DNA of 64,000 nucleotides from Roseiconus nitratireducens (GTDB lineage Bacteria > Planctomycetota > Planctomycetia > Pirellulales > Pirellulaceae). Positions 10,141 to 19,763 of this stretch are shown one piece after another (the first letter of the stretch is position 1; each line of letters opens with the position of its first letter). The position numbers and the translations under genes were made by a program. Below the pieces are notes generated by a model. It saw nothing but the letters and a program-made list of their open reading frames with translations. It made no database searches and was not told the origin of the DNA. The stretch covers positions 397,477 to 461,476 of the forward strand of contig NZ_VWOX01000006.1 of the NCBI RefSeq assembly GCF_008629675.1, given 5' to 3'.

Positions 10141-11511
10141 ATGAACATCCGTCTGATCCACACCGTTCTCCGGCATCGTGCCGCCACGGTATTGGCGCTT
10201 GCAGCCACGGCCGCGATGAATCTGGGCGGTACGGTAACATCGGCGCAGTCGCTTGCGGACAGCCAGCTGATCGATGCCGAAGTTGCCAATGCGGCAGCAT
10301 TCGGTCCGGGGCCGGCCGCAAGTTACTCTGCCGGAACCGCATTCGGATTGTCGCCGGGAACGCGCGTCATCCAGGCATCGCAAGTACGTACCGCCGCGGA
10401 TGTGACGCCCGGAAGGTCATCCGTAGCCGCACAACGTCCAAGCGGCCCACTGGCGCCCGGAACGATCGCCCAAGCCGTGGGCGTCAGCGACGCAAACGAG
10501 CGGGGCGCCATCGCTCAGGTCGGCTTTGGTTGCCGAAGTTGCTCCCGATCGAGTTGTAACGGCGGTTGCTACTCGGGTGGCTACTCGGGCGGCTACGCCG
10601 GTGGCTACGGAGCATCGATGAGCGGTGCCTCGTACGGATCGGCCTGTGGCGTGCCCTGCGATCCCTATTGCTACGTCACCGTGGAAGGGCTGTACATGAA
10701 TCGTGGCGGCGACGACGGCTTCTCCTACACCCGCAACGTGGTCATGGACGACTTCGATTTTGAATTCGCCCCGCGGATCACGATCGGTCGTGTTCCCGAC
10801 TGCGTCAACGGTTTCGAATTCACCTGGATCGGACAACTGGATTGGGACCGCAGCGTCTCGGTGGTGGATCCGGGTGAGGGAATCCAGTCCGTGTTGGTTG
10901 CCGCCGGCGACTTGGACCCCAGCCTGGTCGCTCCCTTCCAGAACTCCACCTATCAAGCACAGACCTACAGCAGCGAATACTCCAGTTTCGAATTGAACAA
11001 AACGTTGATGGGCTGGGACGTCGTGAAGCTGCTGATCGGAGGTCGGTACATCAATTTCGACGAGGACTACCGATTGACCGGTTGGGGAAACCCGGGCACC
11101 GGATTGATTACCAGCATGACTGAGAATGATCTGATCGGGGCCCAAGTCGGCGTTGACATGCTGTACCCGGTCGCACGGCACCTGTACACCGACCTGCGAG
11201 GCCGCGCCGGTGCGTACCTGAACGTCGCCGAATCGGACGTCCGATTGTACAACCAGGCCGAGTTGGCGATCCGAAACCAGGACGACGATGTCGAACTGGC
11301 AGGCGTGTTCGAAGGCGGTGCCGGACTGCGGTTGCAATGCGGTGAGATGTTGTCGGTCCGCGTCGGCGGCGAAATCTGGTACATCGCCGGGTTGGCCACC
11401 GCGTCGGATCAACTGACGCCGCGTGTCACTGAGAACTTCGGTCGCAATGTCGACATCGACGACGACATCTTCTTCGTCGGTGTGACGGCGAGTGCCGAGC
11501 TGAGATTCTAA
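10141..11511 (+). CDS. BBP7-like outer-membrane beta-barrel protein
   Basis: The ATG at 10141 gives a 456-residue protein with a signal peptide (MNIRLIHTVLRHRAATVLALAA, cleavage near TSAQS); an earlier ATG at 10093 would bury it. A Gly/Ser/Tyr/Cys-rich linker (residues about 125-175) precedes a C-terminal half of alternating beta strands rich in Tyr, Phe and Asp. This resembles the planctomycete BBP7-type outer-membrane barrels. The last residue is phenylalanine (ASAELRF), as expected for an outer-membrane barrel C terminus. It follows the secretin-domain protein on the same strand and is probably coexpressed with it. The ligand or transport role is not evident. Confidence 0.75.
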   Translation: MNIRLIHTVLRHRAATVLALAATAAMNLGGTVTSAQSLADSQLIDAEVANAAAFGPGPAASYSAGTAFGLSPGTRVIQASQVRTAADVTPGRSSVAAQRPSGPLAPGTIAQAVGVSDANERGAIAQVGFGCRSCSRSSCNGGCYSGGYSGGYAGGYGASMSGASYGSACGVPCDPYCYVTVEGLYMNRGGDDGFSYTRNVVMDDFDFEFAPRITIGRVPDCVNGFEFTWIGQLDWDRSVSVVDPGEGIQSVLVAAGDLDPSLVAPFQNSTYQAQTYSSEYSSFELNKTLMGWDVVKLLIGGRYINFDEDYRLTGWGNPGTGLITSMTENDLIGAQVGVDMLYPVARHLYTDLRGRAGAYLNVAESDVRLYNQAELAIRNQDDDVELAGVFEGGAGLRLQCGEMLSVRVGGEIWYIAGLATASDQLTPRVTENFGRNVDIDDDIFFVGVTASAELRF

Positions 11512-11741
11512 GGGCGTCGCGCCGCGGTTGCCCGACGAGGTAGCCACCGTCGCCAGGCGGTGGACCTGATCCCCGCCCCCTGTCATCCCGCGCCCGCTTT
11601 GGTGGCAAACAGGGCTTTTCTAGCAAACAGGGATTTCCTGGCGCTTTCCTGGCGAGCTTTGCTTGGGCACGGGTTTGCCACACGCCGGCACGGTCCGGCG
11701 AGGCTCTGACGGCGATGCCGGCCTTGATGGCAACCGGTGGA

Positions 11742-12149
11742 TCAGGACGGTTTCTTTCCGACCTTCTTTTTCAACCAACTCTGCACGCTCCGTTTTCCCT
11801 CGTCGGCATGAGCAGGGTTCTCCGGTTGCGGGACCGCGACGGACGACTCCGGCTGGATTTCGCGTGCCCCGCCACGCGGGATCTCACGGAGACAATTCGG
11901 GCAAACGACCGGCGGTTTGACCACTCGACGCGAGCACCCCGGGCAGAAGTACTGGATCTCTTTGCGTGATGCAGCCTCGAACAGCCCCCCGACCTCGTTG
12001 GCAGGGAACCAGGCGGAATCGTTTTTGCGTAGACGCGTGTCCGGTTTGATCTCGCCCTTGCGAACCAATCCGAGCAGTTCGTGAGGACTGAGCGGACCAA
12101 CCTCCGTTTGCACGTTGCCCTCGCGTCGCTGTAAAAACCATTGAGACAC
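11742..12149 (-). CDS. GYF_2 (DUF4339)-like plus zinc-ribbon protein
   Basis: The protein begins MSQWFLQRREG if the GTG at 12149 is used, which puts the GYF_2-type domain right at the N terminus as usual; an in-frame ATG at 12200 would add 17 residues. The domain shows the pattern WFL, then VGPLSPHELLGLVRKGEI, then DSAWFPANEVGGLF. A zinc ribbon follows, with CPGC and CPNC pairs 15 residues apart. The tail is polar and ends in a Lys-rich segment. The GYF_2 fold is usually a protein-interaction module in planctomycete membrane or cytoplasmic proteins. No transmembrane helix is seen. It is divergent from nrdR. The function is unknown. Confidence 0.7.
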   Translation of the reverse strand: MSQWFLQRREGNVQTEVGPLSPHELLGLVRKGEIKPDTRLRKNDSAWFPANEVGGLFEAASRKEIQYFCPGCSRRVVKPPVVCPNCLREIPRGGAREIQPESSVAVPQPENPAHADEGKRSVQSWLKKKVGKKPS

Positions 12150-12369
12150 TTTCGGGATCGCTCCAGGGAGTTCTCGATCTTTGCAGGCGAAGCCGACCAT
12201 TCGCCTCGATCCGACGCGCCCGTCCCGTTGGGGGTAGCGGAATCGTCTGGTCGCCTGTCAAGTTTAGCAAAATGTCGCACGGTTGCATCGAAATCTCGCG
12301 GGCTTGCGTGCCCGGTTCGTTCAACGGAATAATGACGACCGTCAGAATCCTCCCACCGAACGGCCGCGC

Positions 12370-12840
12370 ATGCGTTGTCCATTTTGCCACCGCGACGAAG
12401 ACCGCGTCCTGGACACCCGGACCGCCGAGGGCGGCTACATGGTGCGGCGAAAACGCGTCTGCACCAGTTGCAATCGCCGATTCGCGACGGTGGAAAAGAT
12501 CGAACAGTTGTCGGTCCGCGTGGTCAAACGTGACGACACCCGCGAACCGCTCGATCGCGAAAAAATCCGGCGAGGCATCGAACGTGCCTGCTCCAAGCGG
12601 CCGGTGACCAGCGAACGCATCGAGCAAGTCGTTCAAAGCATCGAATCAGAAGTCTACAACGACTACGACACTGAGATCCCGGCCAAGGAGCTCGGTGAAA
12701 TTGTGATGCGGCACTTGGCCGCCTTGGACGAGGTCGCCTACATCCGATTTGCCAGCGTCTACCAGGAATTTCACTCCGCGGACGATTTCATCCGCGAAGT
12801 GACGCGGTTGACCAAGCTACCCGCGGCGCAGCGATCGTGA
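12370..12840 (+). CDS. nrdR: Transcriptional repressor NrdR
   Basis: The 156-residue protein starts MRCPFCHRDEDRVLDTR and has the NrdR zinc ribbon (CPFC and CTSC pairs), followed by the ATP-cone domain (RVVKRDDTREPLDREKI through SVYQEF). NrdR binds dATP/ATP and represses ribonucleotide reductase operons. The length and motif order match the family fully. The start at 12370 is chosen because it places the zinc ribbon at the N terminus; the longer frame from 12283 overlaps the divergent neighbour's upstream region. No nrd gene lies in the window, so its targets are elsewhere. Confidence 0.97.
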   Translation: MRCPFCHRDEDRVLDTRTAEGGYMVRRKRVCTSCNRRFATVEKIEQLSVRVVKRDDTREPLDREKIRRGIERACSKRPVTSERIEQVVQSIESEVYNDYDTEIPAKELGEIVMRHLAALDEVAYIRFASVYQEFHSADDFIREVTRLTKLPAAQRS

Positions 12841-12863
12841 CCGCCCGCACCGGTATCGGCGGC

Positions 12864-14243
12864 CTATTTCTTCGAGCGTGATTGCATCCACCACGCGTAC
12901 TCTTCGATCGTGACCGTTCCGTCTCGATCGACATCCGCATCGGCCGGGCTCATCAGCATCGACTTCCACTCACTGGCCGTCAGCTTGCCATCCTTGTTTT
13001 CGTCGTAGCGACCAATGATGCGCTCGGCGTAGCGAACCATTTTGTCATCCACCTTGCCCACCGGGCCCGGACTGGAGGAACCACCGCTGCCAGACGCCAT
13101 GGACGATCCGGCGGCGGAAGATCCTTGGTCATCATCGCCATCGTTCCCTTGCTCCACCGCCTGAACCGCTTCGCGGGCCGTGATGATGCCGTCGCGGTTC
13201 AGATCCGATCGGAAGAATTCCTTGACGGCGGCGTCGTCCCACTTGCTGGCGAACTCGGACATGTCCACCTGGCCGTCTTGGTTGGCGTCCTTGTCGGTGA
13301 AGAACCCTGGCAGTCCTTCGGGCAATTCCTTTCCTTCGGTCGGCCGGTAAGAGCGGCGACCGTTGTAGACATCGGGCATTTCGACTTCGCTTTCTCCGTC
13401 ACGATCGCGGCCGCGTCGCCGCCGTTCGCGTTCTTCGTCGCGACTGGCCTCGATACTCTCGCGGCGTCGCGCGTAGCGGACGGCCAATTCACGTTCCGTC
13501 AGCCGTCCGTCTTTGTTGCGGTCGAAATCCATGGGGTTGCCCGACATTCGGCTGGACAACTCATTTTCGGTCAACACGCTGTCTCGGTTGCGGTCGTAAC
13601 GACGCAGGGTTTGGCTGGCTTCACGCAAATCATCGTCCGTCACAACCACCGACAGCATTTCCGCGGCCGGGCCGAAACCGGACAGCGGCGTCAATTCGGC
13701 TACTTCGCCGAAACCGGGAACCAGCAGTTCCGGCGTCAGCCCCTCGTCTTCGGAGCCACGCGAGGATCGACGGTCGTCGTCGCCGCGACCTTCACGCATT
13801 TTCTCAAACGACTCAGTGACTTTCTTGATCGAAATCGGTTGCCCGGGTTTGATGCTCGGATCGGCCGATTGCAGCCGTTGAATCAGAAACTGCGCCGGGC
13901 CCTGTTGTTCGTCCGGGTCCAGCGTCCCGTTGCCGTTTCGGTCCAGCCGGCTCAAAAACCCACTGGGATCGAATCCGCCGCCCGGACCGCCGCGCGAGCC
14001 ACGACCGCCGCTGGGAGGCCCGCCGCGAAATCCGCCTCCGGGAGGGCCGCCTCCGGGAGGGCCGCCGCGGAATCCGCCGCCACCTCGGTCACCGCCCCGA
14101 TCGCCACCGCGTCCGCCGCCATCTTCATCGCCGCCGCGCCCCCGAAATCCTCCGGGAGGGCCGAACTGCGCACGCGCCAACTCCGCTTCCCCGATTCCCA
14201 GGAGGCACACGACAATCAACGGCAGAAATTTTTTGGTGTTCAT
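12864..14243 (-). CDS. Secreted EF-hand protein with Gly-rich N-terminal region
   Basis: The ATG at 14243 gives a signal peptide (MNTKKFLPLIVVCLLGIGEA, cleavage near ARAQF) and a 459-residue product. A Gly/Arg/Pro-rich stretch of about 85 residues follows. Seven EF-hand loops of the DxDxDG type can then be read, for example DRNGNGTLDPDE, DRNRDSVLTENE, DRNKDGRLTERE, DANQDGQVDMSE, DLNRDGIITARE, DENKDGKLTASE and DVDRDGTVTIEE. Such calcium-binding repeat proteins are common among secreted planctomycete proteins. A role in the envelope or periplasm is inferred; no enzyme domain is seen. The stop lies 23 bases from that of nrdR, so the two genes converge. Confidence 0.85.
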   Translation of the reverse strand: MNTKKFLPLIVVCLLGIGEAELARAQFGPPGGFRGRGGDEDGGGRGGDRGGDRGGGGFRGGPPGGGPPGGGFRGGPPSGGRGSRGGPGGGFDPSGFLSRLDRNGNGTLDPDEQQGPAQFLIQRLQSADPSIKPGQPISIKKVTESFEKMREGRGDDDRRSSRGSEDEGLTPELLVPGFGEVAELTPLSGFGPAAEMLSVVVTDDDLREASQTLRRYDRNRDSVLTENELSSRMSGNPMDFDRNKDGRLTERELAVRYARRRESIEASRDEERERRRRGRDRDGESEVEMPDVYNGRRSYRPTEGKELPEGLPGFFTDKDANQDGQVDMSEFASKWDDAAVKEFFRSDLNRDGIITAREAVQAVEQGNDGDDDQGSSAAGSSMASGSGGSSSPGPVGKVDDKMVRYAERIIGRYDENKDGKLTASEWKSMLMSPADADVDRDGTVTIEEYAWWMQSRSKK

Positions 14244-14297
14244 GTCTTTTAAAACCCCGCAAAACGCCGGAGGTTTCGCCATTCTAGGTCGCCGCAC

Positions 14298-14839
14298 CGG
14301 CCCGCCGATCGGTTCTCCACCGAATTCCCGACGACGGCGGAGGGCGTGGAAGCATGATCGTTACCGGTGCCGGCCTGAAGTGTCAAAATCGACGGGAGAT
14401 GAGAGCAGGCCGGTCAACTCCCCCCAGCCTACCGCCTGCGGGCCGTGGATAAAGAAATCCTGATCATTTTACCGGTCATACGCCCAAGAAATCTTGTCTT
14501 TGCTTCGGGGGAACCGCATCCCAGTCAACCGATCAGCGTGCGTCCGACCATCACGTGACCCTGCGATCGCCGCCGCTGGCGAGAAGCGGATGGAAACCTC
14601 TCACGACCGCAAGCAGACCCCACCCGGAAGAGGGTAAGATGCACCCAGGGGCCGCGGCAGGATCGGCCGGCGGGGTCCTGGCGCGTGCGGTGCCCAGCCG
14701 GGAAGAAATGGCCCATCGTTCTTTCAAGCGAGAGCGATCCACCTAGACACCACTCGCTGACGTGACGCCCGTGCGTTGCCGCGCCGGAGAGGCATCTTCG
14801 GCATCCGCACCTTGGGCCGTCGCCTGGAGCTGCTGACCG
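14298..14839 (+). other. Intergenic region without a supported gene
   Basis: This 540-base stretch separates the divergent EF-hand and Ser/Thr kinase genes and must hold both promoters. Short open frames of about 63 codons on both strands around 14525-14746 lack any recognisable motif. I tested the GC-rich block at 14570-14740 by eye for RNase P, SRP and cobalamin-riboswitch signatures and saw none. Confidence 0.4.
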
Positions 14840-17800
14840 ATGCGAAATTCAGATCAGCTTGAACCCGAAGTCGATCACGAGTTCAACCGGATCCTGGAAG
14901 ACTACTTCGACGCGATCGAACGGGACGATGGCGTGGACGTGAACACGTTTGTCCGCCGACACCCCGAGTACGAACAGGCGCTGAAGTCCTTCTTTTCGGA
15001 CATCAGGAACGTTCGACAGTTCATCGACCGGAATCGGATCACGGTGGGCGCTGGGGACGATCGGTCGGTCGCCGACCCCGCATCGCAACAATTGCCTCGC
15101 ACGGCTCAGTACGTGGGAAAGTACCAGTTGATGCGAAAGCTTGGTGAAGGCGGCATGGGAACCGTGTACCTGGCGTTTCACACGGAGCTGGAAAAACGGG
15201 TCGCGATCAAGTTTCTGAACGATCACCGTGGGCGGGACACCAACGCCGTCAAACTGTTCCGCAAGGAAATCAAGGCGGTCGGTCGGTTCGATCACGAACA
15301 CATCGTCCGCGCGATCGACGCCGGGAAGTTTGACGAACTTCATTTCTTGGTGATGGAATACATCGAAGGGGCGGATCTCGCGGACTTGCTGAAGTTTTGC
15401 CCCCCGTTGCAAGTGAGCGAAGCCTGTGAACTCGCGCGGCAGGCAGCGTTGGGATTAGACCATGCGCACCAATTCGGATTGATCCACCGCGATATCAAGC
15501 CCTCCAACTTGATGCTGACGCCTGCGGGACGAGTCAAGGTGCTGGACCTGGGTTTGGCTCAATTGAATCAGCCGTTCACGCAGAGTTCAGAACTGACCGT
15601 CGACGGCCTGCGGATGGGGACACTGAAGTACATGCCGCCCGAACAGTTCGATGATTGCCACAGCGTCGGCGCGACATGCGACATTTACAGCCTGGGCGTG
15701 ACGCTGTTTGAGCTGTTGCGCGGCAAGCTGCCGTTGAGCGGATTGCACCGCGGTGTCGACTGCTCCAGCCTTCAAATGCTTCGCAATGACATCCCCGACG
15801 ATTTGATTTCGCTGCTTGAATCGATGACCGAACTTCAGCCGTCCGAGAGAATTCAGTCGGCCGGTGAAGTTGCCGATCGTTTGTTGCGATGGACCGACGG
15901 TCACGACTTGCCGACGTTGTTTGAGATCTACCGCCAGCGTCGCCGCCAGGGCGTCGTGCCGGCAACCGCGGTCCCGCCAAAGGTCGACACATCGACCTTG
16001 CCCTCGAATCCGACGTCGACGGCCAGCGTGTTTTCCGTTTGGTTCGCAGCCGCCGCCGCATCGGTCTGTGTGATTTCGGCATTGGCCTTGTTATTCCAGG
16101 CCAATGGGCTGCTGAGCGATCCGCATCCGGTCGCCGCCTCAACGTCCGCGACGCTGAATGTTCGGGTGGAACATGGCGTCTCGGGCAACGCCGTTGTTCC
16201 AAAAACCGTCCTGTTGGAAAGCGTGATCACCGGGGAAAAACTGGAGGTCGACCTGGGGGCAAACTCCGTTCCGACGGGCGACTATCGCTTGCTCTCGGAC
16301 AGCTGGACCGCCGCGACTCCGGAGACAATCACTTTGACCGCGGGCGCCGTCACGGAACTCTCACTGATCCCCAAGCTGCAGAACATCCAGTACCCCGAAA
16401 TCCCAGATCACGCTGGTGCCTACGTCCATTACAAGGCCCAGATCGTTCCGGCCGGCGGCGATGCGAAACAGGCGCAGGCGTACCATGTTGTTTTTCGCAG
16501 TCTGGAAAGCGAACAAATCGAGGGCGTCGACTATCGCTGGATCCAGGCCGAAGTGGGTAACTCCGATTACTGCGAAACCGCCTGGTTGTTAGTCGACACC
16601 GAACTGTACGACAAGGAAAAGACGCTTTCGATCCGAGAAGGTTTCATCCAGGCGGAACTGCCGCTGGAGGAGCGCAACCTGACGACCTTTCTGGGACCGC
16701 GCATCGCCGTTGCCTGGAGCCATCGCGAAGACCCTTTGCAACAGGTCGCCGACGACTGGGGTTTTCAGTGGCCCGCCAACCGAATCAGCATGCAGTCGCT
16801 GTTGGCAATGATCTTCGACTTGTCGCACCCAGCCGTTCCGGCACCGATCAGCAACATGCGCAATCTGCTGGGGGCTTCCACCGAAAGGGTCGTCGAGTTT
16901 TCCACGTTTAGCGAAGGACTGGAAAAAACGTCGTGTTTGAAAATTGCGGGTCAACCGGCCGACCTGTTCGACATCGAGCGGCAAGTGAAGTACGAAATCA
17001 AGCGGGGACGCTACCCTCACGAGGTTCCCTTTGGCTATCTGCACGTCATGATCCAGGATCCGTTTCAGACACTAACCCTGGAGCGTTCGAAGGGCGGATT
17101 CGATGGCGTGGTGCGTTTCCCCGATTTGGAACAGCTCTCCGCCGAGTCCTTGAAACTGACGCAACTGGCGTCTCCGGAAAGCGACGACATCACTCGCGCG
17201 ACGCTCCCGGAGACCGAGGGTGATTGGTCGCGACACCGGGGCAGCGTGCGGTTTGGAAGGCATCCCGAATTGACACTTTCGTCGACCGTCCGAGCAGGCA
17301 AACTTCAGAACATTGACGGGCGCCCGCACCGATGGATTGAAGTTGCCATCGAAAGCGGATTGACCGGGCAGCTGCTATCCGCCGAACGTGTCAAACTGCT
17401 GATCGACGAACAAGCCTACCAGCAGCAACGGCAATTCATCGTCCGCAAGGGCTGGCACGAGCTGGGCTGGGAAGTCTACGATTTCCAGGACGGCGATTCT
17501 GCGTTGACGGAACAAATGCACTGCTGGATTCACCGCCGGCCCTCGCATCCGCGGCTGACGGTGCACGAAGTGCTCTCGATGTTGTTCGACGCCAAGTTCC
17601 CATCGGCCGGGCGGTTGCAGGATGCCCGACCCTCGCTGGCCGGTTTGATCGTCAAAGCCTCCGCCAATCGCACCGCCAAACGATGCGTGATTGAAACGCC
17701 GGGATCGGCTCAGAAAAGCTTTCACGGTTACCACTGGACCGTGACGCCGCCGGAGACGACGCCGGAAAAACAAAGCGTCACCTACGATCTGTATCGCAGC

Positions 17801-18388
17801 CAGGAGGTGCCCTTCGGATTCGCGCACGTCAGGCTGAACGTCCCGGGTCAGTTTGAGGTCAATCTGGAGCTGCTCGATTGCGGATCCGATCTTGCACCGT
17901 TGACCGCCGATGAGGCTGCGTTGGCCAAAACCGCAAGGGAAACGCAGGAAAAGCTCAGCCGTGCCGGCGTCTTCCAATGGTCCGTGGCCGGGCAGAAGCG
18001 AACCATCGGCCGCTACAGCCACTATCATGCCGGAGACGTCGTGATCGATACCTGGGGCCCGGCGACGATGGATCGCCTTCCACCTCTACGTGAGTTGGCC
18101 ATCCCGTTTGAACAGCTTGACGAGCAAGCGAAAAGATGGATCGCCGACAACCAGATGCGGACTTGGACCAGCACCAACGGTGAGATTTCGCAACGTGCCT
18201 TGCTGGACGCCGTCATCGATGCCAAAACGGTGCGTCTGCGTTACGACGACTTCAGTCTGCACCTGGTCGACACAACGCGATTGTCAAAGCAGGACAGGGA
18301 CTACGTCGATCGGCAATGGTTGGCTCACCGACCGCCGGAAGTCGACAAGAGAAAGCCGCCGATGCTGTCCTTCTTTGGCAATCGTTAA
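14840..18388 (+). CDS. Transmembrane Ser/Thr protein kinase with duplicated ectodomain
   Basis: This is a PknB-type kinase of 1,182 residues. A short N-terminal region of about 90 residues precedes the kinase domain (about 95-370), which shows the glycine loop GEGGMGTVY, VAIKFL lysine, HRDIKPSN (HRD at 216-218), DLG at 236-238 in place of DFG, and GTLKYMPPEQF. One transmembrane helix follows at about 399-420. The rest, about 760 residues, would be extracytoplasmic. It contains two related units of about 260 residues; each has an RWI-strand, a LL-D motif before a RxGW/EGF segment, and EVPFG(Y/F)xHV near residues 728 and 989. The layout is that of a receptor kinase, but the ligand is unknown. 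All catalytic residues appear present. Confidence 0.93.
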   Translation: MRNSDQLEPEVDHEFNRILEDYFDAIERDDGVDVNTFVRRHPEYEQALKSFFSDIRNVRQFIDRNRITVGAGDDRSVADPASQQLPRTAQYVGKYQLMRKLGEGGMGTVYLAFHTELEKRVAIKFLNDHRGRDTNAVKLFRKEIKAVGRFDHEHIVRAIDAGKFDELHFLVMEYIEGADLADLLKFCPPLQVSEACELARQAALGLDHAHQFGLIHRDIKPSNLMLTPAGRVKVLDLGLAQLNQPFTQSSELTVDGLRMGTLKYMPPEQFDDCHSVGATCDIYSLGVTLFELLRGKLPLSGLHRGVDCSSLQMLRNDIPDDLISLLESMTELQPSERIQSAGEVADRLLRWTDGHDLPTLFEIYRQRRRQGVVPATAVPPKVDTSTLPSNPTSTASVFSVWFAAAAASVCVISALALLFQANGLLSDPHPVAASTSATLNVRVEHGVSGNAVVPKTVLLESVITGEKLEVDLGANSVPTGDYRLLSDSWTAATPETITLTAGAVTELSLIPKLQNIQYPEIPDHAGAYVHYKAQIVPAGGDAKQAQAYHVVFRSLESEQIEGVDYRWIQAEVGNSDYCETAWLLVDTELYDKEKTLSIREGFIQAELPLEERNLTTFLGPRIAVAWSHREDPLQQVADDWGFQWPANRISMQSLLAMIFDLSHPAVPAPISNMRNLLGASTERVVEFSTFSEGLEKTSCLKIAGQPADLFDIERQVKYEIKRGRYPHEVPFGYLHVMIQDPFQTLTLERSKGGFDGVVRFPDLEQLSAESLKLTQLASPESDDITRATLPETEGDWSRHRGSVRFGRHPELTLSSTVRAGKLQNIDGRPHRWIEVAIESGLTGQLLSAERVKLLIDEQAYQQQRQFIVRKGWHELGWEVYDFQDGDSALTEQMHCWIHRRPSHPRLTVHEVLSMLFDAKFPSAGRLQDARPSLAGLIVKASANRTAKRCVIETPGSAQKSFHGYHWTVTPPETTPEKQSVTYDLYRSQEVPFGFAHVRLNVPGQFEVNLELLDCGSDLAPLTADEAALAKTARETQEKLSRAGVFQWSVAGQKRTIGRYSHYHAGDVVIDTWGPATMDRLPPLRELAIPFEQLDEQAKRWIADNQMRTWTSTNGEISQRALLDAVIDAKTVRLRYDDFSLHLVDTTRLSKQDRDYVDRQWLAHRPPEVDKRKPPMLSFFGNR

Positions 18389-18401
18389 TCGGATCGTCGC
18401 G

Positions 18402-19643
18402 TCAGTCGACCAGTTCCACGGTCACGGCATCGAAATCCGCTTGACCGGTCGCGCCGAACAAGCCCACTCGCAAGATCGCTTCGCGGGCCTGGTGAGGAAT
18501 GCGGACCAACCGGCTGTGGGTACGCCAGGGACGGGATCCACGAAAAGGCCCCAAGTGGAAGGTTCCCAAGTCTCGCCGCAACTCGTCGTAGAGGCTGATC
18601 GCGATCATCGGCATCGCATCCGAGGTCGGTCCCTTTTCAATGCCCTCGGTGCGGACCATGCCGCTCAGGCGGATTTGAGAAACTTCGCGGCCGTCGATCG
18701 CGATCCCCTGCAACAAGTGACTGTTCCTGCCGGGAGTCTCATTCCGAAACCTCGCGAAGTGCTCGCCTTGCGGCGCCCGATCGTCCGGGCTGCCCGCCTG
18801 CACCACTTGGCGGCCGTAGTACCATCCCGGAACAAATTCGGACAGCGAAGCCTCGTCACCTTCGGGCAGCGTTTCGAAGTCACCGTTGACCGCCCCCGGG
18901 TTGGCCGGGTCGGGCAGCACGGCTCGCGTTTCTTCGGCGGCGCCCGTCATCGGCACAAACAACGTCGGACGCAGGGCCTGACGTTGCAATTCGCCGTCCA
19001 GCTTGACCATGCGGTAGAGGGTTTGTTGGTAACGTTGGCCCACCGGAATCACCATCACCCCGCCTTCGGCCAGTTGATCCACCAGCGGTTGCGGGACCGA
19101 TTCCGGGCTGCAGGTCACAATGATCTTGTCGAACGGTGCGGCATCGGGCCACCCTAAGAAGCCGTCACCGATTCGCGTCGAGACATTCCCGTAGTCCAAA
19201 CGCGCGAGGGTTTCGGCGGCTCGCTCCCCCAATTCCCGAACGATTTCGATGGTGTAGACGTGATCGACCAGCGGGCTGAGAACCGCGGCCTGGTATCCGC
19301 TGCCGGTCCCGATCTCCAACACCTTGTCGGTCGGCTGGGGATCCAACGCTTCGGTCATCAGCGCGACGATGAAAGGGCTGCTGATTGTTTGGGACTGTCC
19401 GATCGGAAGGGCCATGTCGTAGTAAGCCCGGGGCACCTGACTCTGGGGCACGAATTCATGCCGGTGCGTCCGTCGAATCGCATCCAGAATCCGCGAGTCG
19501 GTCACGCCCGCGGTCGCAATCCGCGTCTCGACCAGTCGATCGCGAGCCGCTTGAAACGGATCCGCCGCGGCGGCGCAGGAAACCAGGCAACAGGCCAAAG
19601 CGAAACTCCGGCAAGGCCGCGAAGCGTCAAAAGAAACCATCAT
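18402..19643 (-). CDS. Exported PCMT-like methyltransferase with C-terminal extra domain
   Basis: Residues about 30-240 match protein-L-isoaspartate O-methyltransferase: RDRLVETRIATAGVTD, the PIGQSQTISSPFIVA motif, the SAM-binding LEIGTGSGYQAAVL, and IIVTCSPESVP. PCMT repairs isoaspartyl residues and is normally a cytoplasmic protein of about 210-230 residues. Here a signal sequence precedes it (basic RPCR, then SFALACCLVSCAAAADP, with a lipobox-like LVSC), and about 170 residues follow that look like a beta-sandwich. The start at 19643 has GGAAG six bases upstream; an ATG at 19655 is an alternative. The stop lies 13 bases from that of the convergent kinase. Export to the periplasm is inferred from the leader. 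Confidence 0.88.
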   Translation of the reverse strand: MMVSFDASRPCRSFALACCLVSCAAAADPFQAARDRLVETRIATAGVTDSRILDAIRRTHRHEFVPQSQVPRAYYDMALPIGQSQTISSPFIVALMTEALDPQPTDKVLEIGTGSGYQAAVLSPLVDHVYTIEIVRELGERAAETLARLDYGNVSTRIGDGFLGWPDAAPFDKIIVTCSPESVPQPLVDQLAEGGVMVIPVGQRYQQTLYRMVKLDGELQRQALRPTLFVPMTGAAEETRAVLPDPANPGAVNGDFETLPEGDEASLSEFVPGWYYGRQVVQAGSPDDRAPQGEHFARFRNETPGRNSHLLQGIAIDGREVSQIRLSGMVRTEGIEKGPTSDAMPMIAISLYDELRRDLGTFHLGPFRGSRPWRTHSRLVRIPHQAREAILRVGLFGATGQADFDAVTVELVD

Positions 19644-19763
19644 GTGCACTTCCATCCGACCCGACTGTTCGGTGACCGACAGCGGATCGAAACTTACAAG
19701 GGGAAAATAGTGTTCGGTGAGGATATCGGTGAAGACCCGGGAAGGTTCGATTCCACTCTCGTT

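Noticed and set aside
11600..11665. Short repeated words (GCAAACAGGG, TTTCCTGGCG) after the barrel gene
   Set aside because: Only two copies of each occur, too few to call a repeat array with confidence.
14570..14740. GC-rich block resembling a structured RNA
   Set aside because: No RNase P, SRP or riboswitch signature could be matched by eye; it could be checked with Rfam covariance models.
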